Source of the DNA: Plantibacter auratus
GTDB taxonomy: Bacteria; Actinomycetota; Actinomycetes; Actinomycetales; Microbacteriaceae
Assembly (NCBI RefSeq): GCF_050587365.1
Contig: NZ_JBOBFV010000002.1
Coordinates: 620,001 to 684,000, forward strand
Direction: 5' to 3'
Length of the DNA: 64,000 nt
This document shows, piece after piece, positions 33,086 through 41,164 of this stretch (positions are counted from its first letter, which is position 1; every line of letters begins with the position of its first letter). The position numbers and the translations under genes were made by a program. The notes under the pieces are model-generated. The model ran no database searches, was not told the origin of the DNA, and saw only the letters and a list, made by a program, of their open reading frames with translations.

Positions 33086-33191
33086 CGCGTACCATCATCC
33101 ACACCGGGACTTCCCTTCCCGGTCGTGGCCCAGACCCCGCCGCCGCTTGAGCCGGCACCCGAATGTCTGGATCGCCGCGGCGGGGCTGGGA
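33086..33191. repeat. Structured tandem element, unit 1
   Basis: Begins GCGCGTACCATC, then a small hairpin ACCGGGA..TCCCGGT. It continues as a large hairpin in which CCCAGACCCCGCCGCC pairs with GGCGGGGCTGGG across TTGAGCCGGCAC. The same order recurs about 173 bp downstream. This intergenic region (33015-33371) holds no gene I can support. Confidence 0.65.
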
Positions 33192-33259
33192 CCATGCATC
33201 GGAGCTCTCATAGCCATCTTCCGAACAAGCCGCGCATTCCGTCGGGAGAGCGGGGTGAA

Positions 33260-33366
33260 GCGCGTAACATCGTCACTACCGGGCTCCCTCGCCCGGGTGT
33301 GGCCCAGACCCCGCCGCCGCTTGAGCCGGCACTCGGGTGCCTGGACCGCGGCGGCGGGGCTGGGTC
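33260..33366. repeat. Structured tandem element, unit 2
   Basis: Repeats unit 1: GCGCGTAACATC, a CCGGGCTCCCTCGCCCGG hairpin, then an exact match to unit 1 from TGGCCCAGACCCCGCCGCCG through TTGAGCCGGCAC, and a matching right arm GGCGGCGGGGCTGGG. It ends just outside the marR stop (33372). Confidence 0.65.
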
Positions 33367-33371
33367 TGCGG

Positions 33372-33887
33372 TCAAGCAGATGCAGCGGCAGCTTTCGAGC
33401 GCTCCGCCAAGCGGCCGTTCGCGGCCGTCGCAGCCGAGGTCATGCGCGCCAGGAAGGCGATGATGACTCTCGCCTCCTCAGGCGCGGTCTCGTGCAGGGT
33501 GCGCGCGATCTCCGCGCCGGAGAACGCGAGGAACCGATCGCTCGCGCGACGCGCCCCCTCCGTCGGACGCAGACCGACCCGGCGCCGATCGACCGTGTCA
33601 CGATGACGGGTCACATGCCCGGCGGCCTCCAGCCTGTCGATCAGCACGGAAGTGGCCCCCGACGTGAGGCCGAGGTGGCGCGACAACAGCGCCGGTGACA
33701 TCGGCTCCCCAGCCTGCTCCGCCCAGACGATCCGTCCGAGCGCGTTCGCATCCGACACAGGCAGATGCATCCACGTCGACAGATGGCGATTGAGCTCGTC
33801 GAAGGCGACGGCCCAATCCCGCAACCCCTGCATCATGGCCACCTCGCGGTCGGTCCACGCCCCGTCTACGGGGTCGATGTCATCCAT
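33372..33887 (-). CDS. MarR family regulator
   Basis: This 171-aa protein has VAFDELNRHLSTWMHLPVSD as the first dimer helix region, MSPALLSRHLGLTSGATSVL and IDRLEAAGHVTRHRDTVDRRRVGLRPT as the winged helix (about 60-115). I chose ATG 33887, since the upstream extension would cross the promoter. It is divergent from a TetX-like flavin monooxygenase across an AT-rich promoter with a CTTTAC..GTAAAG inverted repeat (33896-33924), so it probably represses both. Confidence 0.86.
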   Translation of the reverse strand: MDDIDPVDGAWTDREVAMMQGLRDWAVAFDELNRHLSTWMHLPVSDANALGRIVWAEQAGEPMSPALLSRHLGLTSGATSVLIDRLEAAGHVTRHRDTVDRRRVGLRPTEGARRASDRFLAFSGAEIARTLHETAPEEARVIIAFLARMTSAATAANGRLAERSKAAAASA

Positions 33888-33895
33888 ACATTTAC

Positions 33896-33924
33896 CTTTA
33901 CTGTGTAGTATCTTGACTGTAAAG
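33896..33924. promoter_or_regulatory. Divergent promoter with CTTTAC/GTAAAG repeat
   Basis: Inverted half-sites CTTTAC and GTAAAG are separated by 17 bases in a locally AT-rich stretch that starts 8 bp from the marR ATG. A likely MarR site plus promoter elements. The -35 and -10 hexamers cannot be assigned firmly. Confidence 0.5.
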
Positions 33925-33979
33925 CAATAACGTCGACCGGTCGAACAGCGATCGGTCACACACGACAGAGAGATCAGCG

Positions 33980-35212
33980 ATGACCGTACCGCATGCAATC
34001 ATCTCGGGGGCCAGCATCGCGGGGCTCTCGGCCGCCTGGTGGCTCCACCGGACCGGCTGGGCCGTGACCGTCGTCGAGCGCGCGCCCTCCTTCCGCGACG
34101 GCGGGCAGAACGTGGATGTCCGCGGTGCCGCTCGGGACGTCCTGGACCGTATGGGCCTCATGGACGCGGTGAAGGCCGCCAACACCACCGAGACGGGAGC
34201 AGTGCTCGTCGACCGGAACGGGAAAGTCACCGCAGAGCTGCCCTCCGACGGGGTCGACGGCGCGACAGCCGAACTCGAGGTGCTGCGCGGCGACCTTGCG
34301 CGCACCATCCTCGACTCCTTGCCGACCGGAGTGGAGTTCTGCTTCGGCGAGTCCATCGAGCATCTGGACGGTGTCGACGCGGACACGGCGCAAGGCCGGC
34401 TCACGGCGACCACCACCACGGGACGAGTGCTGGACGCAGACCTGCTCGTCATCGCCGAAGGGGTCCGATCGCGCACTCGCGACCGTCTCTTCTCCAAGCC
34501 GGGGGAAGTGGACGCCCGGGACCTCGGCGTGACGATGGCATTCGGCACGATCCCGCGCACCCCTTCCGACGACGACCGATGGCGCTGGTACAACGCGATC
34601 GGCGGCCGTCAGGTGCACCTGCGACCCGACCCGTACGGCACGACTCGCGCGATCCTCGCGTACGCCGGCCGAGACGATCTGGCCGGCCTCGAGCGGGGCG
34701 CCGTGCAGGCGCGTCTCCGCGAGCGATACGCGGACGCAGGCTGGCAGTCCGAACGCGTCCTGGACGGGTTCGCCTCGTCCGAGGACGTCTACGTCGACGA
34801 GCTGACGCAGATCCGGATGCCCAGCTGGCACCGAGGTCGCGTCTGCGTCATCGGAGACGCCGCCTGGTGCGTCACTCCGATGGGCGGTGGTGGCGCCTCC
34901 CTGGCGGTGACGAGCGGATACGTCCTCGCGGCGTCGCTGTCGAAGGTCGGCGGGCCGACTGACCCGCTCGATCGCCGCGACCTGAACACGGCACTCGCCG
35001 CGTTCGACGAGTGGATGCGCCCCTTGATCGACCAGATCCAGAACATCCCCAAAGGCATCGTCAACTTCGCCTACCCGCAGACCCGTCTGGGACTGGCAGC
35101 GCGACGTGTCGCCGACCGTGTCCTGACGTCCGCCTTGCTGAGGCCACTCACGGCCAAGCTCACGCGCATCGCCGACAGCGACCGGGCGTTGCCGGCGATC
35201 GCCGAACGATGA
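33980..35212 (+). CDS. FAD-dependent monooxygenase (PHBH fold, TetX-like)
   Basis: This 410-aa class A flavoprotein monooxygenase has the N-terminal ISGASIAGLSAAWWLHRTGW (GxGxxG variant GASIAG), QNVDVRGAARDVLDRMGL, then ADLLVIAEGVRSRTRD (DG motif variant) and GRVCVIGDAAWCVTPMGGGGAS as second FAD motif (about 288-310). This is the layout of TetX and related antibiotic- or aromatic-modifying enzymes. The substrate is not predictable; inactivation of an antibiotic-like compound under control of the divergent MarR is a reasonable inference. GAGAGATC precedes the ATG. Confidence 0.87.
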   Translation: MTVPHAIISGASIAGLSAAWWLHRTGWAVTVVERAPSFRDGGQNVDVRGAARDVLDRMGLMDAVKAANTTETGAVLVDRNGKVTAELPSDGVDGATAELEVLRGDLARTILDSLPTGVEFCFGESIEHLDGVDADTAQGRLTATTTTGRVLDADLLVIAEGVRSRTRDRLFSKPGEVDARDLGVTMAFGTIPRTPSDDDRWRWYNAIGGRQVHLRPDPYGTTRAILAYAGRDDLAGLERGAVQARLRERYADAGWQSERVLDGFASSEDVYVDELTQIRMPSWHRGRVCVIGDAAWCVTPMGGGGASLAVTSGYVLAASLSKVGGPTDPLDRRDLNTALAAFDEWMRPLIDQIQNIPKGIVNFAYPQTRLGLAARRVADRVLTSALLRPLTAKLTRIADSDRALPAIAER

Positions 35213-35248
35213 GCGGCCGGAACGCGGGCCCCCGATGACGAGACGGGG

Positions 35249-36217
35249 TCAGCCGCGGTAGTGGGCCGCCAGGCGCTCGAGGCCCTCGTCGATCGAGACC
35301 GCCGGCGTCCAGTGCAAGGCCGCGCGGGTCTGACGCTGGTCGAACCAGTGGGCGGTCGACAGCTGTTCCGCGAGGAAGCGCGTCATCGGCGGCTCATCGG
35401 CGCCGGGGCGGATGCTCCACAGGCGCTCGACGAGCCCACCGGCAGCTCGGGCGACGCCGGCGGGGATGCTGAAGGCGGGCGGCTTCACACCGGCTGCACG
35501 GCAGATGCCCGCGAGCAGCTCGCCGACCGGCCGCGGCTCCCCGTTCGTCACCACGAACGCACGGCCATGTGCCGTCTCCGCGTGCTCGAGTGCCGCCGCG
35601 ATGGCCGACGCCGCGTTCGCGACGTACGTGCTGTCGATGAGGGCGGTTCCGTCGTCGAGCAACGGCAACCGGCCGCGGCGTGCGCGGTCGACGATGCGCT
35701 CGACGAGCTGCGGGTCGCCCGGGCCCCAGACGAGGTGCGGCCGCACGACGACGACCGCGAAGCCGCGACGGTCCCGCGCGAGGGCGTGCAGTTCGCCCTG
35801 CGCCTTCGTCCGCGCGTACTCCCCGCGTGCCGCGTCCGGGTCGGCCAGTTCCGCACCGACACCCACGAGCGCCGAGCCACCGTGCGCGACGGACGGCGAG
35901 GAGATGTGGACGAACCGTGAGACACCCGCGGTCTCGGCCGCGTCGAGGACGACCTCGGCCCCGGTGACGTTGACCCGCTCGAACTCCGCCGGATCACCCG
36001 CCAACGAGACCTTCGCGGCCAAATGCACGACCGCGTCGACACCGTCCATCGCCGACTCGACGACGGCTGCGTCGGTGATGGATCCGCGCACCTCCTCGAC
36101 GTCGGTGAGTGCCGACGGTCCACGCTGCAACACCCGGACGCGATGTCCACCGCGGAGCAGCTCGAGGGCGACCTCGCGGCCGAGCATGCCGCTCGCGCCG
36201 GTGACGAGGACCGTCAC
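35249..36217 (-). CDS. oleD: OleD: NADPH-dependent 2-alkyl-3-ketoalkanoate reductase
   Basis: This 322-aa extended SDR has TVLVTGASGMLGREVALELL (cofactor motif 7-13), then VRVLQRG and VVHLAAKVSLAG. Catalytic Tyr/Lys are in EYARTKAQGELHAL; WGPGDPQLVERIVDRARRG follows, like 3-beta-HSD-type enzymes. In the olefin pathway OleD reduces the beta-keto acid made by OleA to a beta-hydroxy acid. It starts with GTG at 36217, overlapping the OleBC stop by 4 bp (GTGA), so it is coupled. The assignment rests mainly on this operon context. Confidence 0.85.
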   Translation of the reverse strand: MTVLVTGASGMLGREVALELLRGGHRVRVLQRGPSALTDVEEVRGSITDAAVVESAMDGVDAVVHLAAKVSLAGDPAEFERVNVTGAEVVLDAAETAGVSRFVHISSPSVAHGGSALVGVGAELADPDAARGEYARTKAQGELHALARDRRGFAVVVVRPHLVWGPGDPQLVERIVDRARRGRLPLLDDGTALIDSTYVANAASAIAAALEHAETAHGRAFVVTNGEPRPVGELLAGICRAAGVKPPAFSIPAGVARAAGGLVERLWSIRPGADEPPMTRFLAEQLSTAHWFDQRQTRAALHWTPAVSIDEGLERLAAHYRG

Positions 36218-38892
36218 GGGGTGCTCAGCCGTTCACCGGCCAGGATGCCTTCCGACCACACCGACAGGCGGGTGCGGTCGATCTTGGAGTTGTGGCGGAT
36301 GTCCGTCGGCAGCTCGGGTACGACGAACACCGCGACGAGCGGCTGCGTCGAAGCATCCCGCACCTGTGCTGCGAGCTGGGCTTCGGCGAGCTGGACCCGC
36401 TTCGTACCCGTGGTCGTCTCGACGATCGCGACGCACTGGCGGAGGCCCTCGGGGCCGACGCCCACGACGGCGGCGCGGCGAACGAGCGGCACCGTCTCGA
36501 TCGCCTGCTCCGGTCCGACCGGAGCGATCGGACCGTCCTGGGTCGCGATCACGTGCGGCAGACGGCCCTCGATCCAGAGGCGGCCATCGGCGTCGAGATG
36601 CCCGACATCGCCGGTGCGGTGCCAGCGTCCATCATCGGCGACGTCGCGGACTGCGGCCCGGTCGGTCAGCCAGAGGCGGTCGTACTGCGACTTGAGGTGA
36701 TCGGCCGAGATGATGACCTCGCCCAGGCGGTCCGCGTCCTGCGTCGGCGCACCCGTGGCGCGTCCGGCCTCGTCGAGCGGGCTGATGCGCACGTCGACGC
36801 CGCCGATGGGCGTCCCGACGCACACACCCGTGTGCTCGGTGTCCTCGTCGGGCAGCGTTTCGAGGGTGATGTCCGCGACGAGCAGGCACTCGGTCATGCC
36901 GTACACCGCGTGCGCGGATGCGTTGGGCAGGACACCCACGAGTGCCGTGAGGAGCTGGCGACTGACGGGCGCGCCCGTCGAGAGCACGGTCCTGACGCCC
37001 TGGAGCGCTTGTCGGTCCGCTGCGTCGAGCGCGTCGGCCGTCGCGACCACGTTCAGGATGGCGGCCGGCGAGAGGAACACGATGTCGGCGTCCGTCTCGG
37101 CCACGGCGGCAGCGACCGCCCGGGCGGTGAGCGTCCGGGGCGCCGAGATGTCCATCTCCGGCGTCGAGGAACGGGCACCGAGCGCCGGACCGAGGAGGGC
37201 GAACGGAGCGAAGCCGGTGACGAGTCCCGAATCGGCGGTGATCGCGAAGTGCTCCGAGAGGACGTCACGGAGCGACGACAGCTGGGCGTGGGTGTACTTC
37301 ACACCCTTAGCCGGGCCGGTCGATCCAGAGGTGTACAGGATCGCCGCGAGGTCGGTCGGGCCGGGTTCGCTGGGCAGCTCAGGCGTCGTGCGGGTGTCGA
37401 GCAGGTCCTTGAGGCTGTAGGAGACGCCGAGCGCTGCTGCTGTCGCGCCGGGAAGGCGGGCGGCTGAGACCTTCACGCCGGGCCAGCCGAGCGCCCGGGC
37501 TGCGGCGAGCCCCTTGGTCTCACCGATGACGTAGGCGGGCCAGGCACCGCGCACGGCTCGGTGGAGTCCCTTGACGCCGAGACCGGCGTCGGCGACGACC
37601 ACGACCGCGCCGATGCGCAGGCAGGCGTAGATGACGGCGGTGAGCGTGGCGCCAGGCGTGACGAGTAGCGAGACGCGGTCGCCCCGTCGCACACCGATGC
37701 GGTGGAGGCCGGCGGCCAGGCGGGTCACGCGATCGTCGAGCTGCCGCCAGCTGACGCGACGTGCGGTTCCGGACCCGCGCTGCTCGACGATGGCGTCGCC
37801 GTCGTCGGTGCGACGCTGGTCGAGCCGACGCCACAGCGGCTCGAAGCCGGTGTCGGACGCGGACGCCTCGGCGGGAGCAGTCGGCACGGTCGCCGCGGCC
37901 GCACCCTGCGGCAGGCGGTCGCCGAGCCAGGTGAGCAGCGATTCGGCGACGGGGGCGTCGTCGATGACGAGGTGGCCGGCGCCCTCGAAGCGGTGGACCT
38001 CGGCGTGCGGAAGGCGGTCGGCCAGGTCGTCGAGGTAGCGGTCGCTGAAGATCGGATCGCGCGGGCCCCAGAGCATGACGGCCGGGACGCGGAGCTGGGC
38101 GACGTCGTCGGCGAGGCGCTCGAGGCGCGGGAAGCTGACGTGGTCGGGCGTCGCGGGGATGTCGGCGACGAACGCACCGATCCCCCGACGGCGGGCCGGC
38201 GACCCGTACGGGCTCCGGTAGGCGTCGCGGACGTCGCGGTCGAGCGGCGGTGACGCGAGGGAGAGCGTCGTGTCGAGGAACGCCGTGGTCTGGACCGATC
38301 CGGCACCGAGCATGCCTCGAGCGCCTGCGAGACGCAGCGGCGCGGGGATCGCCGTGCCCTCCGGGTGGTGCACGGCGGTGTTGAGGAGCATCGAGCCGAC
38401 GAGCTCCTCCGGGTGCTCCGTCGCCCAGCCGAGGGAGATGACGCCGCCCCAGTCGTGGCCGAGCGTGACGACGGGACCGGTGATGCCGAGCGCCTCGGTG
38501 AAGGCGGCGAGGTCGGCGATCCGCTGTTCGAGGGTCCGGGTGGTCTCGGTGCGCTCCGACCAGCCCATCTCCAGCTGGTCCACCGCGACGACGCGCCAGG
38601 CGTCGCCACCGGAGGACGCCTGCTCGACCGACTGGGTGACGAGCGAGCGCCAGAGGTACGACCACGTCGGGTTCCCGTGGACGGCGAGCACGGTGCCGAC
38701 CGGTGTCGCGCCGGCTTCGGCGAGCGCCGAGGCGGTGTCGAGGTAGTGCCAGTTGCGCGTGGTGCCGGCGTCGGCCAAGCGGCCGGGGACGTCGATGCGG
38801 TGGGAGAAGGCGGCGGGCAGGCCGGGCAGACCTGCGGCGCGCACCCCCATGGTCCGCAGACCGACGTTCGCGGCGACGGTGCCCGCTACCAC
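36214..38892 (-). CDS. oleBC: OleBC fusion: beta-lactone decarboxylase plus beta-lactone synthetase
   Basis: This 892-aa two-domain protein has OleB at residues about 20-325. OleB is a haloalkane-dehalogenase-like alpha/beta hydrolase with LAVHGNPTWSYLWRSLV, nucleophile Asp in TLGHDWGGVISLGW, WGPRDPIFSDRYL and His in FEGAGHLVIDD. It decarboxylates cis-beta-lactones to olefins. After an Ala/Pro linker, OleC is an AMP-forming ligase with ILYTSGSTGPAKGVKYTHAQ, AVYGMTECLLVAD and HRTGDVGHLDADGRLWIEGR that makes the beta-lactone. The fused form is known from actinobacteria such as Micrococcus. The start is taken as GTG 38892, overlapping oleA; ATG 38850 is the alternative. Confidence 0.87.
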   Translation of the reverse strand: MVAGTVAANVGLRTMGVRAAGLPGLPAAFSHRIDVPGRLADAGTTRNWHYLDTASALAEAGATPVGTVLAVHGNPTWSYLWRSLVTQSVEQASSGGDAWRVVAVDQLEMGWSERTETTRTLEQRIADLAAFTEALGITGPVVTLGHDWGGVISLGWATEHPEELVGSMLLNTAVHHPEGTAIPAPLRLAGARGMLGAGSVQTTAFLDTTLSLASPPLDRDVRDAYRSPYGSPARRRGIGAFVADIPATPDHVSFPRLERLADDVAQLRVPAVMLWGPRDPIFSDRYLDDLADRLPHAEVHRFEGAGHLVIDDAPVAESLLTWLGDRLPQGAAAATVPTAPAEASASDTGFEPLWRRLDQRRTDDGDAIVEQRGSGTARRVSWRQLDDRVTRLAAGLHRIGVRRGDRVSLLVTPGATLTAVIYACLRIGAVVVVADAGLGVKGLHRAVRGAWPAYVIGETKGLAAARALGWPGVKVSAARLPGATAAALGVSYSLKDLLDTRTTPELPSEPGPTDLAAILYTSGSTGPAKGVKYTHAQLSSLRDVLSEHFAITADSGLVTGFAPFALLGPALGARSSTPEMDISAPRTLTARAVAAAVAETDADIVFLSPAAILNVVATADALDAADRQALQGVRTVLSTGAPVSRQLLTALVGVLPNASAHAVYGMTECLLVADITLETLPDEDTEHTGVCVGTPIGGVDVRISPLDEAGRATGAPTQDADRLGEVIISADHLKSQYDRLWLTDRAAVRDVADDGRWHRTGDVGHLDADGRLWIEGRLPHVIATQDGPIAPVGPEQAIETVPLVRRAAVVGVGPEGLRQCVAIVETTTGTKRVQLAEAQLAAQVRDASTQPLVAVFVVPELPTDIRHNSKIDRTRLSVWSEGILAGERLSTP

Positions 38893-39911
38893 GCGAGTTC
38901 CATGAGGCCGGTGTTCAACCCCGAGCCGACGCCCATGAGGAGGACGCGGTCGCCCTTGTTCAGGGTCGACTGCTGGTCGGCGAGGGTGATCGGGATGGAG
39001 GCCGGCCCGACGTTGCCGAGGTAGGGATAGGTGACCGGGACGCGACTGCGGTCGAGCGAGGCGGCCTTCACCATGGAGTCCGTGTGGATGGACGACACCT
39101 GGTGGGTGATGTAGCGGTCCATCTTCGACCACCGCCACGAGTCGCCGGCGGCCTCCTTCCACGCGGAGACGACGAGGTCGAGCCCACCCTTGAGGAGTGC
39201 TCGGGCGTCCGTGAACATGCCGTCGACGCTGCCGACGCAGAGGTGGTTGAACTCCGTCGCCGCGCGGGTGACCCCGCCGAGGATGCGGTGCCCCTCGGGG
39301 TGGCGGTCGGCCGGCCCGATGACGGCGGCGGCGGCCCCGGAGCCGAGGGTGAGGGAGGCGAACTCGCTCATGAAGTCGTCGCGGTCGATGGTGCTGCCGC
39401 TGAGGCGCTCGATGGTGTTGGCGTGCACCTCGCTCGCGTCCTCGCCGTTGACGATGAGCGCGTACTCGATCTGACCGGACTCGATCATCGCGGCCGCCAT
39501 CGTCATGCCGGTCACGAAGCCGAGGCAGGCGTTGGCGATGTCGAAGTTGATGGCCGAGCTCGGGAGGCCGAGACCGTCGTGGATGCGGACGGCGACGGAG
39601 GGCTCGAGGTGTTGCCGCGTGACCGAGGTGTTGATCATGAGCCCGATCTGCGAGGGCGAGATGCCGGCCTCGGCCAGCGCACGGCGTCCGGCCGACACGG
39701 TGGCGTCATCCGAGTTCTCACCGGGGCCCCAGTGTCGTCGCTCGACCACACCGGCGACGCGTCGCAGGATGCCCTTCGGGAGGCGGGCGCGTTTCATCGC
39801 GGCCGCGAGGCCCTCTTCGATCTCGACCGAGGTCACCACTGCGGACGGCAGCGTGCTCGCCACCGACAACATGGCCACATTGTCGAATCGGGTAGTTGCG
39901 TTTCCGGTCAC
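38886..39911 (-). CDS. oleA: OleA: thiolase-fold head-to-head acyl-CoA condensing enzyme
   Basis: This 341-aa ketoacyl synthase III-like protein has the nucleophile Cys in NFDIANACLGFVTGMTMAAA (near 125). His is in RYITHQVSSIHTDS and Asn in YPYLGNVGPASIPI, completing the Cys-His-Asn triad. It joins two fatty acyl-CoAs by non-decarboxylative Claisen condensation, the first step to long-chain olefins. The start is GTG at 39911 with GGAGGAATC just upstream, first gene of oleA-oleBC-oleD. Together with its neighbours the assignment is strong. Confidence 0.9.
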   Translation of the reverse strand: MTGNATTRFDNVAMLSVASTLPSAVVTSVEIEEGLAAAMKRARLPKGILRRVAGVVERRHWGPGENSDDATVSAGRRALAEAGISPSQIGLMINTSVTRQHLEPSVAVRIHDGLGLPSSAINFDIANACLGFVTGMTMAAAMIESGQIEYALIVNGEDASEVHANTIERLSGSTIDRDDFMSEFASLTLGSGAAAAVIGPADRHPEGHRILGGVTRAATEFNHLCVGSVDGMFTDARALLKGGLDLVVSAWKEAAGDSWRWSKMDRYITHQVSSIHTDSMVKAASLDRSRVPVTYPYLGNVGPASIPITLADQQSTLNKGDRVLLMGVGSGLNTGLMELAW

Positions 39912-40072
39912 GATTCCTCCGTGCCTCTGACCAGGCAGTCTTGACCGCCAGCGTCTGACGGTACTCCTCTACCCTGAACGTGGACGAATCGTGTCCCCGA
40001 CGTTGACAGCGGGTGCCCAGCCGGACAGCGCCATCGCGAACTGTCCACAAGCATGTTCGCCACCGGATGGGC

Positions 40073-40093
40073 CTGTTACGATTGTCCTAACAG
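40073..40093. promoter_or_regulatory. Inverted repeat upstream of Abi-like gene
   Basis: CTGTTA and TAACAG are separated by 9 bases in the oleA-abi intergenic region. A possible operator; nothing else supports it. Confidence 0.3.
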
Positions 40094-40135
40094 TTCCCCC
40101 CGGGGATCCTGCAGTGTCCCTCAGCGGATGCCGGG

Positions 40136-40172
40136 ATCGGTCGGGGGGCCTTTTTGTATCGGTCGGGGGGCC
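40136..40172. repeat. 15-bp direct repeat at the Abi gene start
   Basis: ATCGGTCGGGGGGCC occurs twice (40136-40150 and 40158-40172), separated by TTTTTGT. The second copy provides a purine-rich stretch just before the proposed TTG start. Confidence 0.6.
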
Positions 40173-40173
40173 A

Positions 40174-41082
40174 TTGTCGACGCACGCGGCGGGCGGGGGT
40201 AAGCGCTCACTTTCGATCTCTGAGCAAGTCGGGTTGCTCGAAGCCCGGGGACTCGTCGACGAGGCGGGCCATCTCCCCCGCGCGCTCATGACACACGGCT
40301 ACTTCCGGCTCTCTGGGTACTGGCGGTATTTCCAGATTGATCCGAGTGCAGGGAGGAACGCATTCCTTCATGGAACGGAGTTCTTGGAGGTTCTCGACGT
40401 CTACCGCCTCGACGCTGAGCTTCGGAACCTCCTGCTCGAAGGCATCTCCGAGGTCGAAGTGGCGCTCCGGGCGTCGTTGATCGCAAATCTGTGCACACCG
40501 GGCGACCTCGGGACCGAGTATCTCCAGGAGACGACCTACTCGGACAGAGTCGATGCCAGCGGGAGAAGCCACCGAGCGAAACTGCTCTCAGACATTCGCG
40601 ACGACATCGCGCGGTCGAAGGAGCGTCACGTCAGGCATCATCGCGCGACGGGAGACGGTTCGGTGCCGCTCTGGGTCGCGACCGAGGCGATGTCGTTCGG
40701 GACGCTGTCTCGGATGTTCGGGCTTCTCGCCGGCCGGGAGACCCAGCGGCGGGTGGCGAAGCGCTTCGGTTACGACGACGGGCTCTTCTCTTCGGCCTCG
40801 TCCAACCTTCGTGCGGTCGCCGTATTCAGGAACGTGTGCGCGCACCACGGCCGCATCTGGAACCGGCCTGTCCAACAGGATCAGCCTCGATTGTTCTCCG
40901 GAGCGTTTGCGCCTGGAGTCAGGCCTCGCGACTTCGTCGGCGCACCGTGGGGCGTCATCTCCGTCCTCGGGCACATGGTCATGCAGGTCCGCAACGACAC
41001 CACGTTCGCGGACGCGGTTCACCGCTTGGTGACGAGCAACTCCTTGTACTGGCACGGGGTCACGGATCCCAGCGACGCGTGA
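40174..41082 (+). CDS. Abi family (Abi_2 / AbiD-F-like) HEPN protein
   Basis: This 302-aa protein matches the Abi_2 family of phage abortive-infection proteins: KRSLSISEQVGLLEARGLVD, HGYFRLSGYWRYFQ, FLEVLDVYRLDAELRNLLLE, GISEVEVALRASL, and the HEPN RNase-like motif FRNVCAHHGRIWNR (R-x4-H). Codon use is less GC-biased than its neighbours (tct, att, gat, tat), suggesting transfer. The start is uncertain: TTG 40174 follows a GGGGGG stretch and gives a normal family length; GTG 40114 or 39991 would add residues with poor codon use. Probably a solitary defence RNase or toxin. Confidence 0.82.
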   Translation: MSTHAAGGGKRSLSISEQVGLLEARGLVDEAGHLPRALMTHGYFRLSGYWRYFQIDPSAGRNAFLHGTEFLEVLDVYRLDAELRNLLLEGISEVEVALRASLIANLCTPGDLGTEYLQETTYSDRVDASGRSHRAKLLSDIRDDIARSKERHVRHHRATGDGSVPLWVATEAMSFGTLSRMFGLLAGRETQRRVAKRFGYDDGLFSSASSNLRAVAVFRNVCAHHGRIWNRPVQQDQPRLFSGAFAPGVRPRDFVGAPWGVISVLGHMVMQVRNDTTFADAVHRLVTSNSLYWHGVTDPSDA

Positions 41083-41164
41083 CCATCCCGCGCGAATGCC
41101 TCACGAGCCATGCGGTTGGCAGTGGCACTGCCACGCGCTCACATCCCCGCAGTAGCCTGTGGGG

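Noticed and set aside
33086..33366. CRISPR array
   Set aside because: Only two units, long and internally structured, with no spacer pattern and no cas genes.
40136..40172. Target-site duplication of an inserted element
   Set aside because: The two 15-bp copies are only 22 bp apart with nothing between them; no insertion is bounded by them.
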